A DNA stretch of 64,000 nt from Monocercomonoides exilis (Eukaryota > Preaxostyla > Oxymonadida > Polymastigidae), in the NCBI GenBank assembly GCA_001643675.2, contig LSRY02000028.1, positions 124,001 to 188,000 of the forward strand, read 5' to 3'. Made by a program: the position numbers and the translations under genes. Positions 22,601 to 33,340 of this stretch are shown piece by piece; position 1 is the first letter of the stretch; each line of letters starts with the position of its first letter. A model generated the notes under the pieces. It worked only from the letters and a program-made list of their open reading frames with translations. It did not search any database and was not told the DNA's origin.

Positions 22601-22986
22601 ACTGAGCTGTTTCGTGTTCAATGTTCTGACGAACCACAACAAATACATTACTTTCGAGACGAAAGAGCCATTTGGAGTGAAAGATCAGACAAATCAGATG
22701 AGGTGTGATAAATATTCAAATAACTTTGCTAATATATTCGTTTCTATCTTTTCTTTTTCTTTTTCATCATCGTTAAATTTTCTTTTTGTTTCCATTGCAA
22801 ATCTCCTTTTCTTCTTCTTCTTCTTCTTCTTCTGATTTTATTTTTTTAACTTCCTTCCTTCTTTCTTTACTTCAAAGTGACTGGGAGCGATTTGCACTGG
22901 CTGAGTATGAGCGTCTGTCTGTGGACGATGAAGACACCGACGAGATGGGAGGCTCTGAACTAACAGATGATTTGGATGGGCATTGA
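19696..22986 (+). CDS. Protein phosphatase 2A regulatory subunit B'' (PPP2R3 family), EF-hand protein
   Basis: Eight exons, all in frame with GT-AG introns: 19696-19746, 19813-20088, 20142-20717, 20865-21078, 21243-21545, 21687-22409, 22543-22702 and 22878-22986; 803 residues, stop TGA. The first about 300 residues are Ser/Thr-rich and probably disordered. The conserved B'' core starts with LTLPLFREDLIKQAFELP, goes through VHPGLDFLRRTPEFQQRYLE and YCKFWELDQDHDQLISDTDL, and ends PSDWER-like as QMRSDWERFALAEYERL. Two EF-hands are visible: DQDHDQLISDTD (last position Asp, not Glu) and the canonical DLDGDGVLSAWE. Family knowledge: B'' subunits target the PP2A core enzyme and respond to calcium. 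The exons coding the core are strikingly GC-rich compared with exons 1-3. Intron 4 holds a (TTG)n tract and intron 7 a (TTC)n tract. Confidence 0.93.
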
Positions 22987-23703
22987 AAAAAGTGCTTTTT
23001 TTTTATATTTTCAATTTTTTTCATTTATTTCTTTAACTCAATCAGATCAATTATTTATATGTTTGTTAATTCTTCTGTGAAATGGACTATCAATTATATA
23101 TTTATAGATTTTTTATTAGGGTTCAATATTTTTTTCTTTTGGCTAATGCGTGTTTTTGAAGTTGTTTAATTTCACCTCATTTTTTTTTTATTGTTTATTT
23201 GTTTTGTTTTGTTTTCCTTGAAAAGAATCAGAAGTGAACAAGAAAATAAGCTTTTTACGTTCTTCTGTAACTGTGAAGTCAACTCCTTTTTTATTAAAAA
23301 AAATAAAATAAAATAAAAAACTATTAAGAGAAAGGCGGGTGAAACTATTGTCACTACAATTATTATTAGCAGTATTTTTATACTGAACAATGAAATGATC
23401 AAAGCAATAAAGCTTAGAAATTATTTTTTTTTAAGAAATAAAAAAATAAATAAAGTTAAAAGCAGATTCAAATATTGAAGCTCAACGATAATTTTTTTTT
23501 AAATATCTTTGAAGTGTATTTTATCATTGCATTCGCTTGCTTCTAATTCTTCCAGCAGTTCGCAAAATAGCTAAGAATATAAAATATAGAGATTTTATTT
23601 TATTTTTTTAAATAAAAAATGAATAAATAAATTAAAAAGGAAAGGAAAGAGAAAGAGAAAGAGAAAGAGAAAGAAAAAAGAAAAGGAAAGGAAAACAACA
23701 GAA
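22987..23703. other. Convergent intergenic region
   Basis: AT-rich spacer between the 3' ends of PPP2R3 and the NPF-motif gene, with short homopolymers and a purine GAAAGA-type repeat at about 23640-23695. No gene seen. Confidence 0.5.
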
Positions 23704-26700
23704 TTACTTAGTTTGTAAGAAAGGATTAGAAGATTGTTCACCAAAAGGGTTTTGGCCGAAAATTGAGGAAGAAGAAAAAGAAGAAGAAGTTGATGATGAA
23801 GATGAAAAAGGAGAAGCACTTTGAGGAGAAGAAATGAAAGGATTGGAAACAGCTTGCGAAACAGAGGAAGTGCCAAAGGGCGATGATGAGAAGGGAGATG
23901 AAGTGAGAGGAGAGGGAGAAGAAGAAAGAGGAGAAGAAGAAGAAGAAGAAGACGCTGAAGATGGCGATGTCAAAAACTTGGCAAATGGATTGGAGGCAGG
24001 ATCAACGCTTGGCTGTGTAAACGAGGCAAAAGGAGAAACAAACGGAGGAGAAGAAAGAGAAGACGAAGACGAAGACGAATTGGAAGTGGAAGATGCGTTT
24101 TCTGTTTCGGTTTCAGATGCAGTTGTGGTTGTGGTTGAAGTTGTAGTTTCTGTGGCAGTTGATGATGAAGCATCAGAAGGACTTGAAAAAGACGAGAAAA
24201 TCGATGATGATTCGCCTTGTTTTGGTGCATCTGCTGTTTTGCCTGCCTCTTCTTCTTCTGATGAAGAAGTTGAAGATGAATCAGTTTCGGGTTTGTTTTC
24301 TGCTTCTGCTTCTGCTTCTGCTTCTGCTTCATCTGCTTGTATGTCTTTCTTTTCATTTTCTCCTTCTTTATTCTCTGTCTCTTTCTCTTTCTCTTTCTCC
24401 TTCAAATCTTCTTTGTTCTCATCTTTTGACTCTTCCTTTTTAGGAGATGCAAAAGGAGAAGCAGAGGTTGTTGAGGCAACAGGGAAGAAAGAAGCAAAAG
24501 GATTGCTATTTGCGCTTGATGCATCAGAAGCAGCTGGAAATGCTGATGCTGTCGAAGTCAAAGTTGTATTTGTTGTCGTCGTAGTTGTTGTTGTTGTTAC
24601 AGTCGAAGAAGCAACGCTCTCCCCCGTCGCATTCTCCGACCCTGCAGGTTTCGCAGTCATCGCAGCCAGCTGTGTGAACGGGTTTGGCTGAAATGCCATT
24701 CCAGAGCCAGGTGATGTTCCTGATGAATTTGAAGTACTTGCAGCATTTGCAGCATTTGTGACACTTGCTGGTGCAAACGGAGACACAAATCCATCTGAGA
24801 ACGGGTTCGACTTCGCAGAGCTGTCTTGTGCCTGTGCTATGCCTGCTGCTGAGTTCATCATCTTTGACGATGCAACGAGTTTTGTGATGGACGCCTCAGC
24901 TTCTTTATCTGCATCGCTGTCTTCTTCTTCTGATTGCTCTTCATCATCGTCTTCGTCTTCGTCATCTTCATCGTCATCGTCATCATCATCGTCTTCATCC
25001 ATCTCACTTCCACTTCTTTCGTTCTCTTCTCCTTCATCTGAGCTTCCTCCTTCACTCTCTTCTTCACTTCCTCCAATCACAATTGTTTCAATTCTTTTCT
25101 TTTTGTATCTTGTCTCCACTTCATCGCTATCATTCCCGCTTTCATCATCTTCTTCTTCGTCTTCATCTTCCTCATCTCCTTCTTCTCCTTCTTCTCCTTC
25201 TTCCTCCTCCTCCTCCTCTTCTCCCTCATTCTCATCTCCTTCTTCCGAATCAAACCTCTTTCCATTTCCACTTTCTCCTTCTGAGCTGTTTTCTCCTTCT
25301 GACTCTCTGCTCTCTTCTCTCTCGCTCCCACTCCCACTCCCACTCCCACTCTCATTCTCACTCTCGCTGTGTGCATACTTCTTGTGCCCTTTCTTCTTCG
25401 GCATCTTCTTGAAATACTCCATCTCCCTCTCTTCTCTTCTTTCTCTCGCTCTTTCCCGCTTCTCCTTCGCCAGCTGCGCATCTCTCTCTTTCCCTTCGTT
25501 GATGGCTCTTTTGTCTGCCTCACTCAGCCCCTTCGGGACAATCGGGACAGGACTGATCAGAAGGTGGGAAGAGGAAGAGGTGGAAGAGGAGGATGAAGGA
25601 GGCGGTGGAGGAAGTGCTGCCGACTGGCCACTAAGAGAAGGAAGAGTGGAAAGCGTGGTGAATGATGTACGGGTGACAAATGGGGAAACGAGTGAAGAGG
25701 CTGAGACTTCGGTTGAGGATGAAGCGGATGGTGAAGAAGTAGATGATGGAGATGACGAAGATGGGGAAGAAGAAGAAGATGATGATGATGATGATGAGGG
25801 AGAAGAAGAAAGTGAAGGAGACAAGAAGGGATTAGTAACAGCTGACGTATTTCCGCTGCTGAAACTTGATGAGAACGAAGCAAATGGATTGATTGACTGT
25901 GACTTCGACGAAATGTCTGAAGCTGCCGAAGCAAACTCAGCAAACGGATTCACAAAGCTGTTTTGATTGTCCTTCTCTTTCTCTTTTTCATCTTTTTTAC
26001 CCTCGCCTTCACCTTCTTTCTTGTCAGTTGAAGAGGTCATTGGCATCAGCACCTTCGCAAATGGATTGGTTGAGGAAGACTGAAAGACTGTTGAGTTGGT
26101 CTGGTTATTGCTGCTGTTCTGTGCGAGAACGCTCTTGAATGGATTCTCATACGAAACTGTGCTGTTCAAAAATGGGTTCTTCAGTGGCTTTTTGTGCTTG
26201 CGCTTCTTCTTGGCATCTGAATCGCTGCTTGAATCAGAAGAAGATGAAGAGGAAGATGAAGAGGAGGAAGATCCATCCTCTTGTTCTGATGAAAGAGATA
26301 ATGCATCTTCATCCTCGTCTTCTTCCTCTTCCTCTTCTTCGGATAGGCTCAGATCATACAAGTTATCATCATCTGATATCAAATTGCTTCCACTTTCATT
26401 GTCATCTCCTTCCTCTTCTTCTTCCTCCTCCTCCTCCTCTTCTTCTTCTTCTTCTTCTTCAGATATGCCCCCAATATTGCTGCTATCACTGCTTTCGTAC
26501 AAGTCCCCCATTCTAAATCTTTTGTGGCTCTGCTTCTTTCCTTTTGGCTGATGCTTCTTGTGTAATCTGCCTGAGTGCTGTTTTCGTGCGCTTTTCCCCC
26601 AAACAGCCATTCTCCCTCTCTTCTTTGGCTTCCTTCTCAAAAGATGGGCCCCACCTTTTGAAGAAGTCATTTCTGTTGGGAATTCAGAGCTAGTGGCTTG

Positions 26701-27612
26701 ATCGTCTTCTTTGTCTTCTCCAGACTCAGAATTTGATTCTGATGAAGAAAATAAAAGACCAACATCAATTGAATCATCGTCTTCGTGTTCAGAAAGATCG
26801 CCTTCTTTTTCTTTTTGTTCTTCTAATTCTCCATCTGATTTAACCTTTTTCCCTCCTTTTTGCTTTCTTTTCTTCTTGTGCTCCAGTACTTTTGTCAAAA
26901 ATTTGAGTTTTGTTTGCTGAACAGCAATTTTCACTCTTGCGTCTTCCAATTCTTTTCGAAGCAAGTTTTCTCTTTCTTCATTTTGTTTTATTAATTCTTG
27001 TTTTTCTTTTTCCAAAGCAAGACGTTTTGCTTTCTCCTCCTCCACTTCAGTTTTTTCATCTTCAAGCGAAAGCATTCTTTTCGAGCGAAAAGATTCTTCT
27101 TCAGCCCAACGAATAGATTGACATGGAGCAAGCGGCGTACTTCCGAGATATCTGTTCATAATTGCTGCAGCGTGATCTGCAGACAAAAGGATCTTTAGTA
27201 TTGATTTATTTGGAATATCTCGGTTTTTAAATTGATCAACAACTTTATTGGAAGAATTTCCAATTTCTAAATGTTCCCTCTCTCGTGATAGTGATTTTAT
27301 GCTTTGAGACGTTAACGAAGTTTGAGGAGAAATGTCTGTTTCATTCGACTTTGCAATTTCATTAGATGATGCTCCGTCACATTTATCTTTCGGATGAATC
27401 TGCATAAAAGGATTTTGATGATTGTTCTGTTCATCTATCTTTGCTGCATTAGCATTATTTGTCTCTGAAAGTTGTGAAGAAGATTTACCATGACCTTCTT
27501 CTTTGTTGTCGTCATCACAATCTGCAATATGTGGACAAAGCAATTTAACCACATCTCCAGTGGTTGTTAAATCCGAAATATACGTAATAGGTTCTCCCTC
27601 CATGAATTGCAA
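23704..27612 (-). CDS. Disordered acidic/Ser-rich protein with 14 NPF motifs, possible EH-domain ligand
   Basis: One uninterrupted frame of 1,302 residues, stop TAA. The N-terminal 60 residues look folded (ITYISDLTTTGDVVKLL). A coiled coil of charged residues follows at about 180-250 (LEDEKTEVEEEKAKRLALEK onward). The remainder is low complexity: polyserine, polyglutamate and polyaspartate blocks and a basic KK-rich region. Fourteen Asn-Pro-Phe tripeptides occur, one near residue 125 and thirteen spaced through residues about 480-1300, often as SNPFA or TNPFA, ending SSNPFLQTK. Family knowledge: NPF is the core ligand of EH domains in endocytic proteins (Eps15, EHD, Pan1), and repeated NPF marks endocytic adaptors. 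No ENTH/ANTH or clathrin-box was identified. Endocytic role is therefore inference. The simple codon repeats create long antisense frames (24758-25966 and 23834-24691), which are not genes. Confidence 0.75.
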   Translation of the reverse strand: MQFMEGEPITYISDLTTTGDVVKLLCPHIADCDDDNKEEGHGKSSSQLSETNNANAAKIDEQNNHQNPFMQIHPKDKCDGASSNEIAKSNETDISPQTSLTSQSIKSLSREREHLEIGNSSNKVVDQFKNRDIPNKSILKILLSADHAAAIMNRYLGSTPLAPCQSIRWAEEESFRSKRMLSLEDEKTEVEEEKAKRLALEKEKQELIKQNEERENLLRKELEDARVKIAVQQTKLKFLTKVLEHKKKRKQKGGKKVKSDGELEEQKEKEGDLSEHEDDDSIDVGLLFSSSESNSESGEDKEDDQATSSEFPTEMTSSKGGAHLLRRKPKKRGRMAVWGKSARKQHSGRLHKKHQPKGKKQSHKRFRMGDLYESSDSSNIGGISEEEEEEEEEEEEEEEEEGDDNESGSNLISDDDNLYDLSLSEEEEEEEDEDEDALSLSSEQEDGSSSSSSSSSSSSDSSSDSDAKKKRKHKKPLKNPFLNSTVSYENPFKSVLAQNSSNNQTNSTVFQSSSTNPFAKVLMPMTSSTDKKEGEGEGKKDEKEKEKDNQNSFVNPFAEFASAASDISSKSQSINPFASFSSSFSSGNTSAVTNPFLSPSLSSSPSSSSSSSSSSSPSSSSPSSTSSPSASSSTEVSASSLVSPFVTRTSFTTLSTLPSLSGQSAALPPPPPSSSSSTSSSSHLLISPVPIVPKGLSEADKRAINEGKERDAQLAKEKRERARERREEREMEYFKKMPKKKGHKKYAHSESENESGSGSGSGSEREESRESEGENSSEGESGNGKRFDSEEGDENEGEEEEEEEEGEEGEEGDEEDEDEEEDDESGNDSDEVETRYKKKRIETIVIGGSEEESEGGSSDEGEENERSGSEMDEDDDDDDDDEDDEDEDDDEEQSEEEDSDADKEAEASITKLVASSKMMNSAAGIAQAQDSSAKSNPFSDGFVSPFAPASVTNAANAASTSNSSGTSPGSGMAFQPNPFTQLAAMTAKPAGSENATGESVASSTVTTTTTTTTTNTTLTSTASAFPAASDASSANSNPFASFFPVASTTSASPFASPKKEESKDENKEDLKEKEKEKETENKEGENEKKDIQADEAEAEAEAEAENKPETDSSSTSSSEEEEAGKTADAPKQGESSSIFSSFSSPSDASSSTATETTTSTTTTTASETETENASSTSNSSSSSSSLSSPPFVSPFASFTQPSVDPASNPFAKFLTSPSSASSSSSSSPLSSSPSPLTSSPFSSSPFGTSSVSQAVSNPFISSPQSASPFSSSSSTSSSFSSSSIFGQNPFGEQSSNPFLQTK

Positions 27613-27687
27613 ACCAAATATTGTTTTTCAGATTTAATGGTATGAATCATGGGCTTAATATGATCACAGATTTTTGTTTTTTCAAAA

Positions 27688-28941
27688 ATGGCAAACGTAA
27701 TGGAAATTATAACTAGACTTGTGTTAATTCCTTCGCTTCTTTATTGTTCTCGAAATTTTTTTATTGCATCTCTACAAGTTCCTGAATCATCATCTCACTT
27801 TTTGTTAAATGTTATTCTTTTTTGTGTCTTGGCTATTTTCGAGCTAGCGTTATTTGTTTTAACGCTGAAGTTGAAGGGGAAAGCATGTACATCCAAAATT
27901 TTTCGGATATGCTCCACGATTGAGGAAGCAGCTTCAAAACTGTCTCTTTCAATCAGTCTATTAGGTTGTGTAAAATTGCTTCAAAGAATTTATTTCCCCA
28001 CCGTCTTTTTAAAAAACACTTCAAACTTTGTGAGCAATCAATGCCTTCTGGAAATAATTCTGATTGATTTGCTAAATTCTGGATTATTCTCGTATCTTTT
28101 CGGAAATTTTTGCGAACAACAATTATTCGAAAATCGCAAAGAGGTTTGTCACGAATCCTTTTGATGGTACACTTATTTTTTATAATAAAAGCTTATTGAA
28201 TGTTCAACATGTATCATTCAAATTATATTATTTTTAAGCACAGTTTGTAATATCCTCTTCAAACAAGACTTGAATCCAGCAAATCTATTTCCGTCTTTTC
28301 AAATTATATCATTAAATATTGCAGCTATCATTACTCAAGGAAACATTCACTATGCCGTTATTCTTTCTGTTATGATGACTTTTCCTTTTGCGGTATATTC
28401 ATTAATGAGGATCAAAAAGATATGGATGAAGGAAATTGCATCTTCGAAGCGCTCTCAAAACAACTCGTCTGCGCAGGAGCCATCAATGCTGTATATCCAA
28501 CGTCCATTTTTGCCAACACTTTTAACAGTTGTAATTGTCATCTTCACGTTTTTGACTGGATGTCTTTCGCTGATTGGAGTTAAAGCAGATGAAAATTCAA
28601 GAAAGGACATAATTGGAAATCCAATTATGAGTTTAATGGTAACTTTGTTGTGGCCTCTTGTTGCTGGTTTTATGTGGCTTTGGGTAGTTCGTTCTCCTCT
28701 TGCAACGTTTGATGAGGAACTGGCAAGAGAGGAAGAAGAGAAAGCTAAAAAAGAAAAGAAACCAGCATCAAAAAGAAAGAAAAATGGAAAAAAGGAAAAA
28801 GATTCAGAAGATGAAGATGAAGAGCAAAGCGAAACAGAAAATATTTCAAATAAAGAGAAAGGAAAAGCAAAGAAAAGTCCCTCTAAAGCGCCTTATGTTG
28901 TTATGAGTCTAATGCTTCTTCTGCCTTTTGTTTTGCAGTAA
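27688..28941 (+). CDS. Multi-pass membrane protein with Lys/Glu-rich tail, unrecognised
   Basis: Two exons proposed: 27688-28147 and 28244-28941, joined as ...KEV-FCNILFKQDLNP; 385 residues, stop TAA. The donor would be GTCACG, unusual for this window; the commoner GTTTGT four bases earlier breaks the frame, so the exact junction is uncertain. Exon 1 has hydrophobic segments (FLLNVILFCVLAIFELALFVLTL; LLEIILIDLLNSGLFSYLF). Exon 2 has more (AVILSVMMTFPFAVYSL; LPTLLTVVIVIFTFLTGCL; GNPIMSLMVTLLWPLVAGFM), then a cytosolic-type charged stretch and a hydrophobic extreme C-terminus (VVMSLMLLLPFVL). The gene starts 75 bases from the start of the NPF-motif gene on the other strand, so the two share a promoter region. 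I do not recognise the family. Confidence 0.6.
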
Positions 28942-29130
28942 ATGTCATCATTTATGTTTTGTTTTGTTTTGTTTGCTTTTTTTATTTCAAATTTAGAGAT
29001 TCAGAGATTTAGAGATTTCGTGAGCAAATACAAAAATATTGTAAAAAAAGAATGTTTTTTTTTTTTCTCAAATTGAAAAATGAAAAAACAAAGAAAATGT
29101 TAATAAAATACAACAAAAAATCAGAAAAGT

Positions 29131-31541
29131 CTATTTTTGCCTTTCTTTGGATTTTTTCGATATAAGATCCTTGCACTCTTTGTATTTCTGGAAAATTGCA
29201 TTTGATACATTCATTAAAGATGATCATCTCAATTACAATATAAAAAAGGAAAGAGCAAACCTGAAAAATTGAACCATCCAAATTTTGGTGCGTATAAAAT
29301 CTATTCTGCAGCTTTTTTGCAGTCAAATGCGGAAAATACATAATTTGTGCCTTTTGGTAATTATGTTTCGTTCTGAGCAAAGCCCAAACAAGAAGACTTG
29401 ACAAAGAAGATGGAAATAAACAGATTGTTACGTGATTCAAACATTAATAATTATGAGCATAAAGAAAATTAAAATTTTGAAATTGGAAGAAAAGAAAATC
29501 AGAAAGAAATTAGTAACAAATGAATTCGGCAAAAACTATTGTTGTCAAAGAGAAGGAAAAAAAAAGAAAGCTATTTCAGCGCTATGCATACTTATCTTGT
29601 TGAGGAAGAAGCAAGTTCCTGTCACTAGCTTTTTGTAAGTTTGTGGTTGTGACATCTCTCAAATCTGGAACTTTTTCACTGATTAATCCCAAAAGTCTCT
29701 TTGATTCTTGAAGAGTTTGTAAAGAAGTGGAACTATTAATATAGAAATTTTATACAAAAATTTTCGTTTGAAGTACAAAAATTCGTAATAAATGATTCAA
29801 TAAAAAGACATTTAATGAATAAAGCAATAAGCATAATTCTCTTATTTTGATGTTTCATAAAAGAAAATGCAAACTTTTTCGCTGCATCAAGAACTGGATG
29901 GTCAAAGAAGCTGATTTTGCGTTCGATCGCTTCTTTCACTTGAAGTGTGGATTCAAATACAGGCTGAGTTGCTGTCTGACTGTCTGGTGGCGAATTTGAG
30001 GAAGCAGATCTTGCTGATGGAACGCCGGCTGCTGTGTAAGTTGAAGGAGTTGAACTAGAAAACGATGAAGAAGCATTTGTTGGAGGTGGAGAAGGAGTTG
30101 CAGAATAAGGTTGATTAGTGTTTTGTCCAAGGTAGTTTGGTTGAATAGGTTGAAATGCTGAAGTATAATTCATTGGCTGTGTTGAAGAAGAGCTTTGCTT
30201 TGAAAATAGTTGAGAAGTTTGTGTCTTCATTGAACAAAGATGATCAATCATGTAATTCACCTTTACGAGTAAACTGCGCAAATATTGAATTTGCTGAGAG
30301 CTTGCTGTTGTCATGCCGCCGCTTTCGTCAATTTCATCTTCTGAAAACTCATCTTCTTTATTTCCATCAATGCTGATGTTTCTTGTAACTCTGTTCATTG
30401 TTTTAACTCCATCTGAACGAATAGATTCTGTTTTCCCGTCAAAAGATGGTTGAGCTCCAGAATTCTCCATTCCCGTCTGGGGTGTCATGCCTGAAAAGCT
30501 CACTGCAGATGCTTGTGGAGCTAATGACTCAATTTGAGTCAGAATTCCTACTCGTAATTGAAGAAGCAGATGAACATGTCGCAGGAGCTGGGACCGAATA
30601 CCGTCAATAAGTGCGATTGATAACGGCTGACGATAAAATACAGATGGGAGCAATTGAATAGGGGCCAGATGCCCTGACTGTGGAGGAGGTACTTCATATC
30701 CTTGGAAAGCGCTTTGATGGAAATAATTCTCAGTCATCGAAGGAGCAGAAAGTTCTGGTGGCAATGTTAATTGATGATCGATAGGAAGCGATCCGCGTTG
30801 AGCCTCTGGTGAGACTGTAAGTGTTTGAAAAGAAAACGATGGGTCTTCATGCACCCCTTCTATTCCAAGTGCTGATGGATTAATTGGTTGCTGAAATAAC
30901 GGAAAACCAACAAGTTCAGATTGTACAATTCTTCTGCGAGATTTTTTCACCAGCGCATCACCTCTCTGCAAGGCAAGAAGTTCTTCTTTTGGTATAAGAG
31001 CAGATCTTCCCTTTTTGTATTCAAATGGATCTTCCTTTTCCTTTGCCCAATCATTATTATAATCATAATCGTCATCCTCATCATCGTCTTCGTCTTCATC
31101 AAATGGTTCATCTACTATTGCATGAATTGCATCTCCTTGTTGTTTTTGTGGCGAAGCATGCTCGTTAGAATGAATCAGTCCAAGTAAAGTTGGTGACACT
31201 CTTGGTCTTTCCATCTCAGGGTAATCTTCATTGTCGTCTTCAACTTCGTTTTCTTCTTCTGATTCAGATTCTCTATCTAGATCATCAAATATGCCCTCTC
31301 CTTCATGAAAGTTATCTGCGTTGAATTCAATTTGAGTGGGTTTTCTATCAAGAATGTCGATTTGTCCAGTCGAAACATCATTTTCTTCTTTCATTACAGC
31401 CTTTCCTGCAATAAGTCTTTGAGGCTTCAGTCTTTGAGCAGCAAACTGTCTTGAAGCATGACTATATTGCTGAACGATATGAGTCTGTTCAAAAGCAGTT
31501 GTATCTTCATCTGAGAGTTCTTCAAAATTAGCTTCATCCAA
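29131..31541 (-). CDS. Acidic nuclear-type protein with Gln/Pro-rich middle, unrecognised
   Basis: Four exons, 31541-29875, 29732-29592, 29396-29261 and 29187-29131, all GT-AG and in frame; 666 residues, stop TAG. N-terminus FEELSDEDTTAFEQTH, then acidic tracts (EEENEVEDDNEDYPE, DEDEDDDEDDDYDY), a basic segment KKSRRRIVQSELVGFPLF, and a Ser/Thr/Pro/Gln-rich region around residues 450-540. The last three exons encode a conserved-looking helical end: LQTLQESKRLLGLISEKVPD, then LLVWALLRTKHNYQKAQIMY and KKLQNRFYTHQ, finishing ISKKSKERQK. The segment ending LQNRFYTHQ loosely resembles a SANT/Myb helix, but this is weak. The first exon read alone would run on into intron sequence and end in a spurious hydrophobic tail. 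Divergent from WASHC3. Confidence 0.7.
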
Positions 31542-31789
31542 ACTAATATAAAAAAATAATTTGTTATATTTTATAAGCTACTAACTCTTTTTATATTCAA
31601 ATAAATCGTACAAAACTTAAATTGTTTTGAATCAATTGTCGTCATAAGTTATTAAGGGTATTTTTTAACACTTGTGGAATATTTAATCTTATTGAATCAG
31701 ATTGGTTTTTGTAAACCACTAATATTATGTTTGATGTATTTCGAAAAAAATATTTTATGGATATCAGTGATCTCTTTTTTTCTTTGTTG

Positions 31790-32679
31790 ATGTCTACGGC
31801 TTTTTCTTCAAATGCCAATCAACCAGATTTAACAAAAGTTGAATCTGCTCCAATAGAAAAGGTATTTTTTTCTTTTCAATTGTTTGATGACTTTACTAAA
31901 AATTTTTAGGTGATCGTTCATTTCAACAATTTCATAATAAGCACTACACATCATTTAAATAAATTCATTTCAACATGTGATCAAAAATTATCTGATGTGT
32001 CCACTAGAATTTATCGAATTGAGGCTACACTCGCAAATCTTGAAAAGAAACTTGCTTCAATTCCTGATTCAACGCTTTCAGCACCTCCTCCATCAGCTGC
32101 TCCTCCAACTACTTCTGCAGCTGTTCCACAAGCTCCACCTCTTCCTGATGGTTCAACTATTCCACCTCCTCCAGCTCTGCCAACTGGTGCTCCAAATGTA
32201 CCAATGGCTCCTCCACTTCCAGGAGCTCCAGTTGAAGCACCACCAGTAGAAGCTGCTCCTCCAGAAGGTTTTCTATTATTTTAATTAATTATTATGTGAT
32301 TGTTTTATTTGTTTATTTATAAAAAAAATTTCAAAAAAAATTTTTTATAAGATCCTTATCCACTGGTCTTCGCGCGCCCTTATAAGACATATTACACTAT
32401 GCTAAAAGTTAAAATACCTGCACCAGCAGTACGGTATGATAAAATATCAGTCTTTTTCTTTTTTATCAGAAATTTACCGATGTATTTATGAATTTTTGTT
32501 TAACTAACAGAATGAAAGCATTAGGAGCTGGAGAAGATATGGATGAATTCGACGAATTTGTAAAGCAAGTTCAAAAGAAATTCCCAGGAGGATCTTTACC
32601 TCCTCACCCATTGGAAGACGATGATAATGGAGGAGATGATGATTCAGGAGATGATGATGATGATGATGATGAAACGTAG
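31790..32679 (+). CDS. WASHC3: WASH complex subunit 3 (CCDC53 family)
   Basis: Four exons in frame, 31790-31861, 31910-32267, 32352-32433 and 32511-32679; 226 residues, stop TAG. Seen: PDLTKVESAPIEKVIVHFNN, then HHLNKFISTCDQKLSDVSTR and IYRIEATLANLEKKLASIPD, the coiled-coil core that matches human CCDC53 (DLTKVPAIQQ, LNRFSTVCEEKLADLS, IETTLNILDAKLSSIP). A proline-rich linker follows ([25 protein letters not shown]). Exon 3 gives DPYPLVF and VKIPAPAVRMKA, the counterpart of DPRYARYLKMVQVGVPVMAIRNKM. The tail is an Asp run. Family knowledge: subunit of the WASH complex that activates Arp2/3 on endosomes. A longer start at 31727 is in frame, but ATG at 31790 gives a family-like N-terminus. The last intron ends TTAACTAACAG. 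Confidence 0.9.
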
Positions 32680-33105
32680 AACTAATTTTTTATCTGTGAA
32701 AATAGCTGATATTTTTAATATCATGAGAAATTGCTAGTATTTTTATTTTTAAAGTCTTATTTCATTTTTTAATTACTTTTTTTATTTATGTTTTTTCTTT
32801 CCTGAGTTATCCTCACTTCAACTTTACTCTGTCAAATGAAATAAGAGGTAAATAAAAATGTTTTATTGAATCTGAAATTGCGAACTTGTGTCAGATTTCT
32901 TAATATTCTTTTAACTGGAACATATCAAAAGAGTGATTTCATATTCAGACAATTTTTTTGATATCAGAAAAATGAATGTATTTTTTTGTTTTTGCAATTG
33001 TACTCTTTTAATTTCAATTTTTAATTTTTGTTTTTGTTTTGTTTTGTTTTGTCAAAATTCCTTTTGCAATGTTTCGTTTTTTGGCAGATGAAAACAAATA
33101 TGGGT
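32680..33105. other. Gene-free stretch after WASHC3
   Basis: AT-rich, with GTTTT-type repeats near 33025-33050. No gene or RNA seen. Confidence 0.45.
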
Positions 33106-33340
33106 GAATTTTTTTGAAAAGTTCCTTTTGTTTAATTTTCAAACAAAGAAAAAATTTCATATTTTCATCATATTTCTGTTTTCACTCACGAAATCACACC
33201 CAAACGGATAAAATAACTTTAACAAGGATTTATTTCCATGACAGCAAAATTTGGTGAGTGGGAACAGAAATTTGATCGAAATATAAAATTTTTATTTTAT
33301 TAGAAAATTAAACAAAAGGAACTTTTCAAAAAAAATTTGA
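33106..33340. repeat. Imperfect foldback element (MITE-like)
   Basis: Two arms of about 85-90 nt face each other. The outer parts are nearly exact inverted copies: TTTTGAAAAGTTCCTTTTGT from 33112 and its reverse complement ending about 33331. Inner parts are partly paired (TTTCTGTTTTCACTCAC on the left against GTGAGTGGGAACAGAAA on the right). About 60 nt of unpaired DNA lies between. There is no open frame. The pattern fits an aged miniature inverted-repeat element; the end points and target duplication are not certain. Confidence 0.6.

Noticed and set aside
21683-22648. 321-residue minus-strand open frame opposite PPP2R3
   Set aside because: It overlaps the strongly conserved EF-hand exons and crosses their intron; its content is His/Leu-rich shadow sequence.
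24758-25966. 402-residue plus-strand open frame rich in serine
   Set aside because: It is the antisense of Asp/Glu- and Ser-rich tracts of the NPF gene; GAA/GAT repeats read as TTC/ATC leave all frames open. The same applies to 23834-24691.
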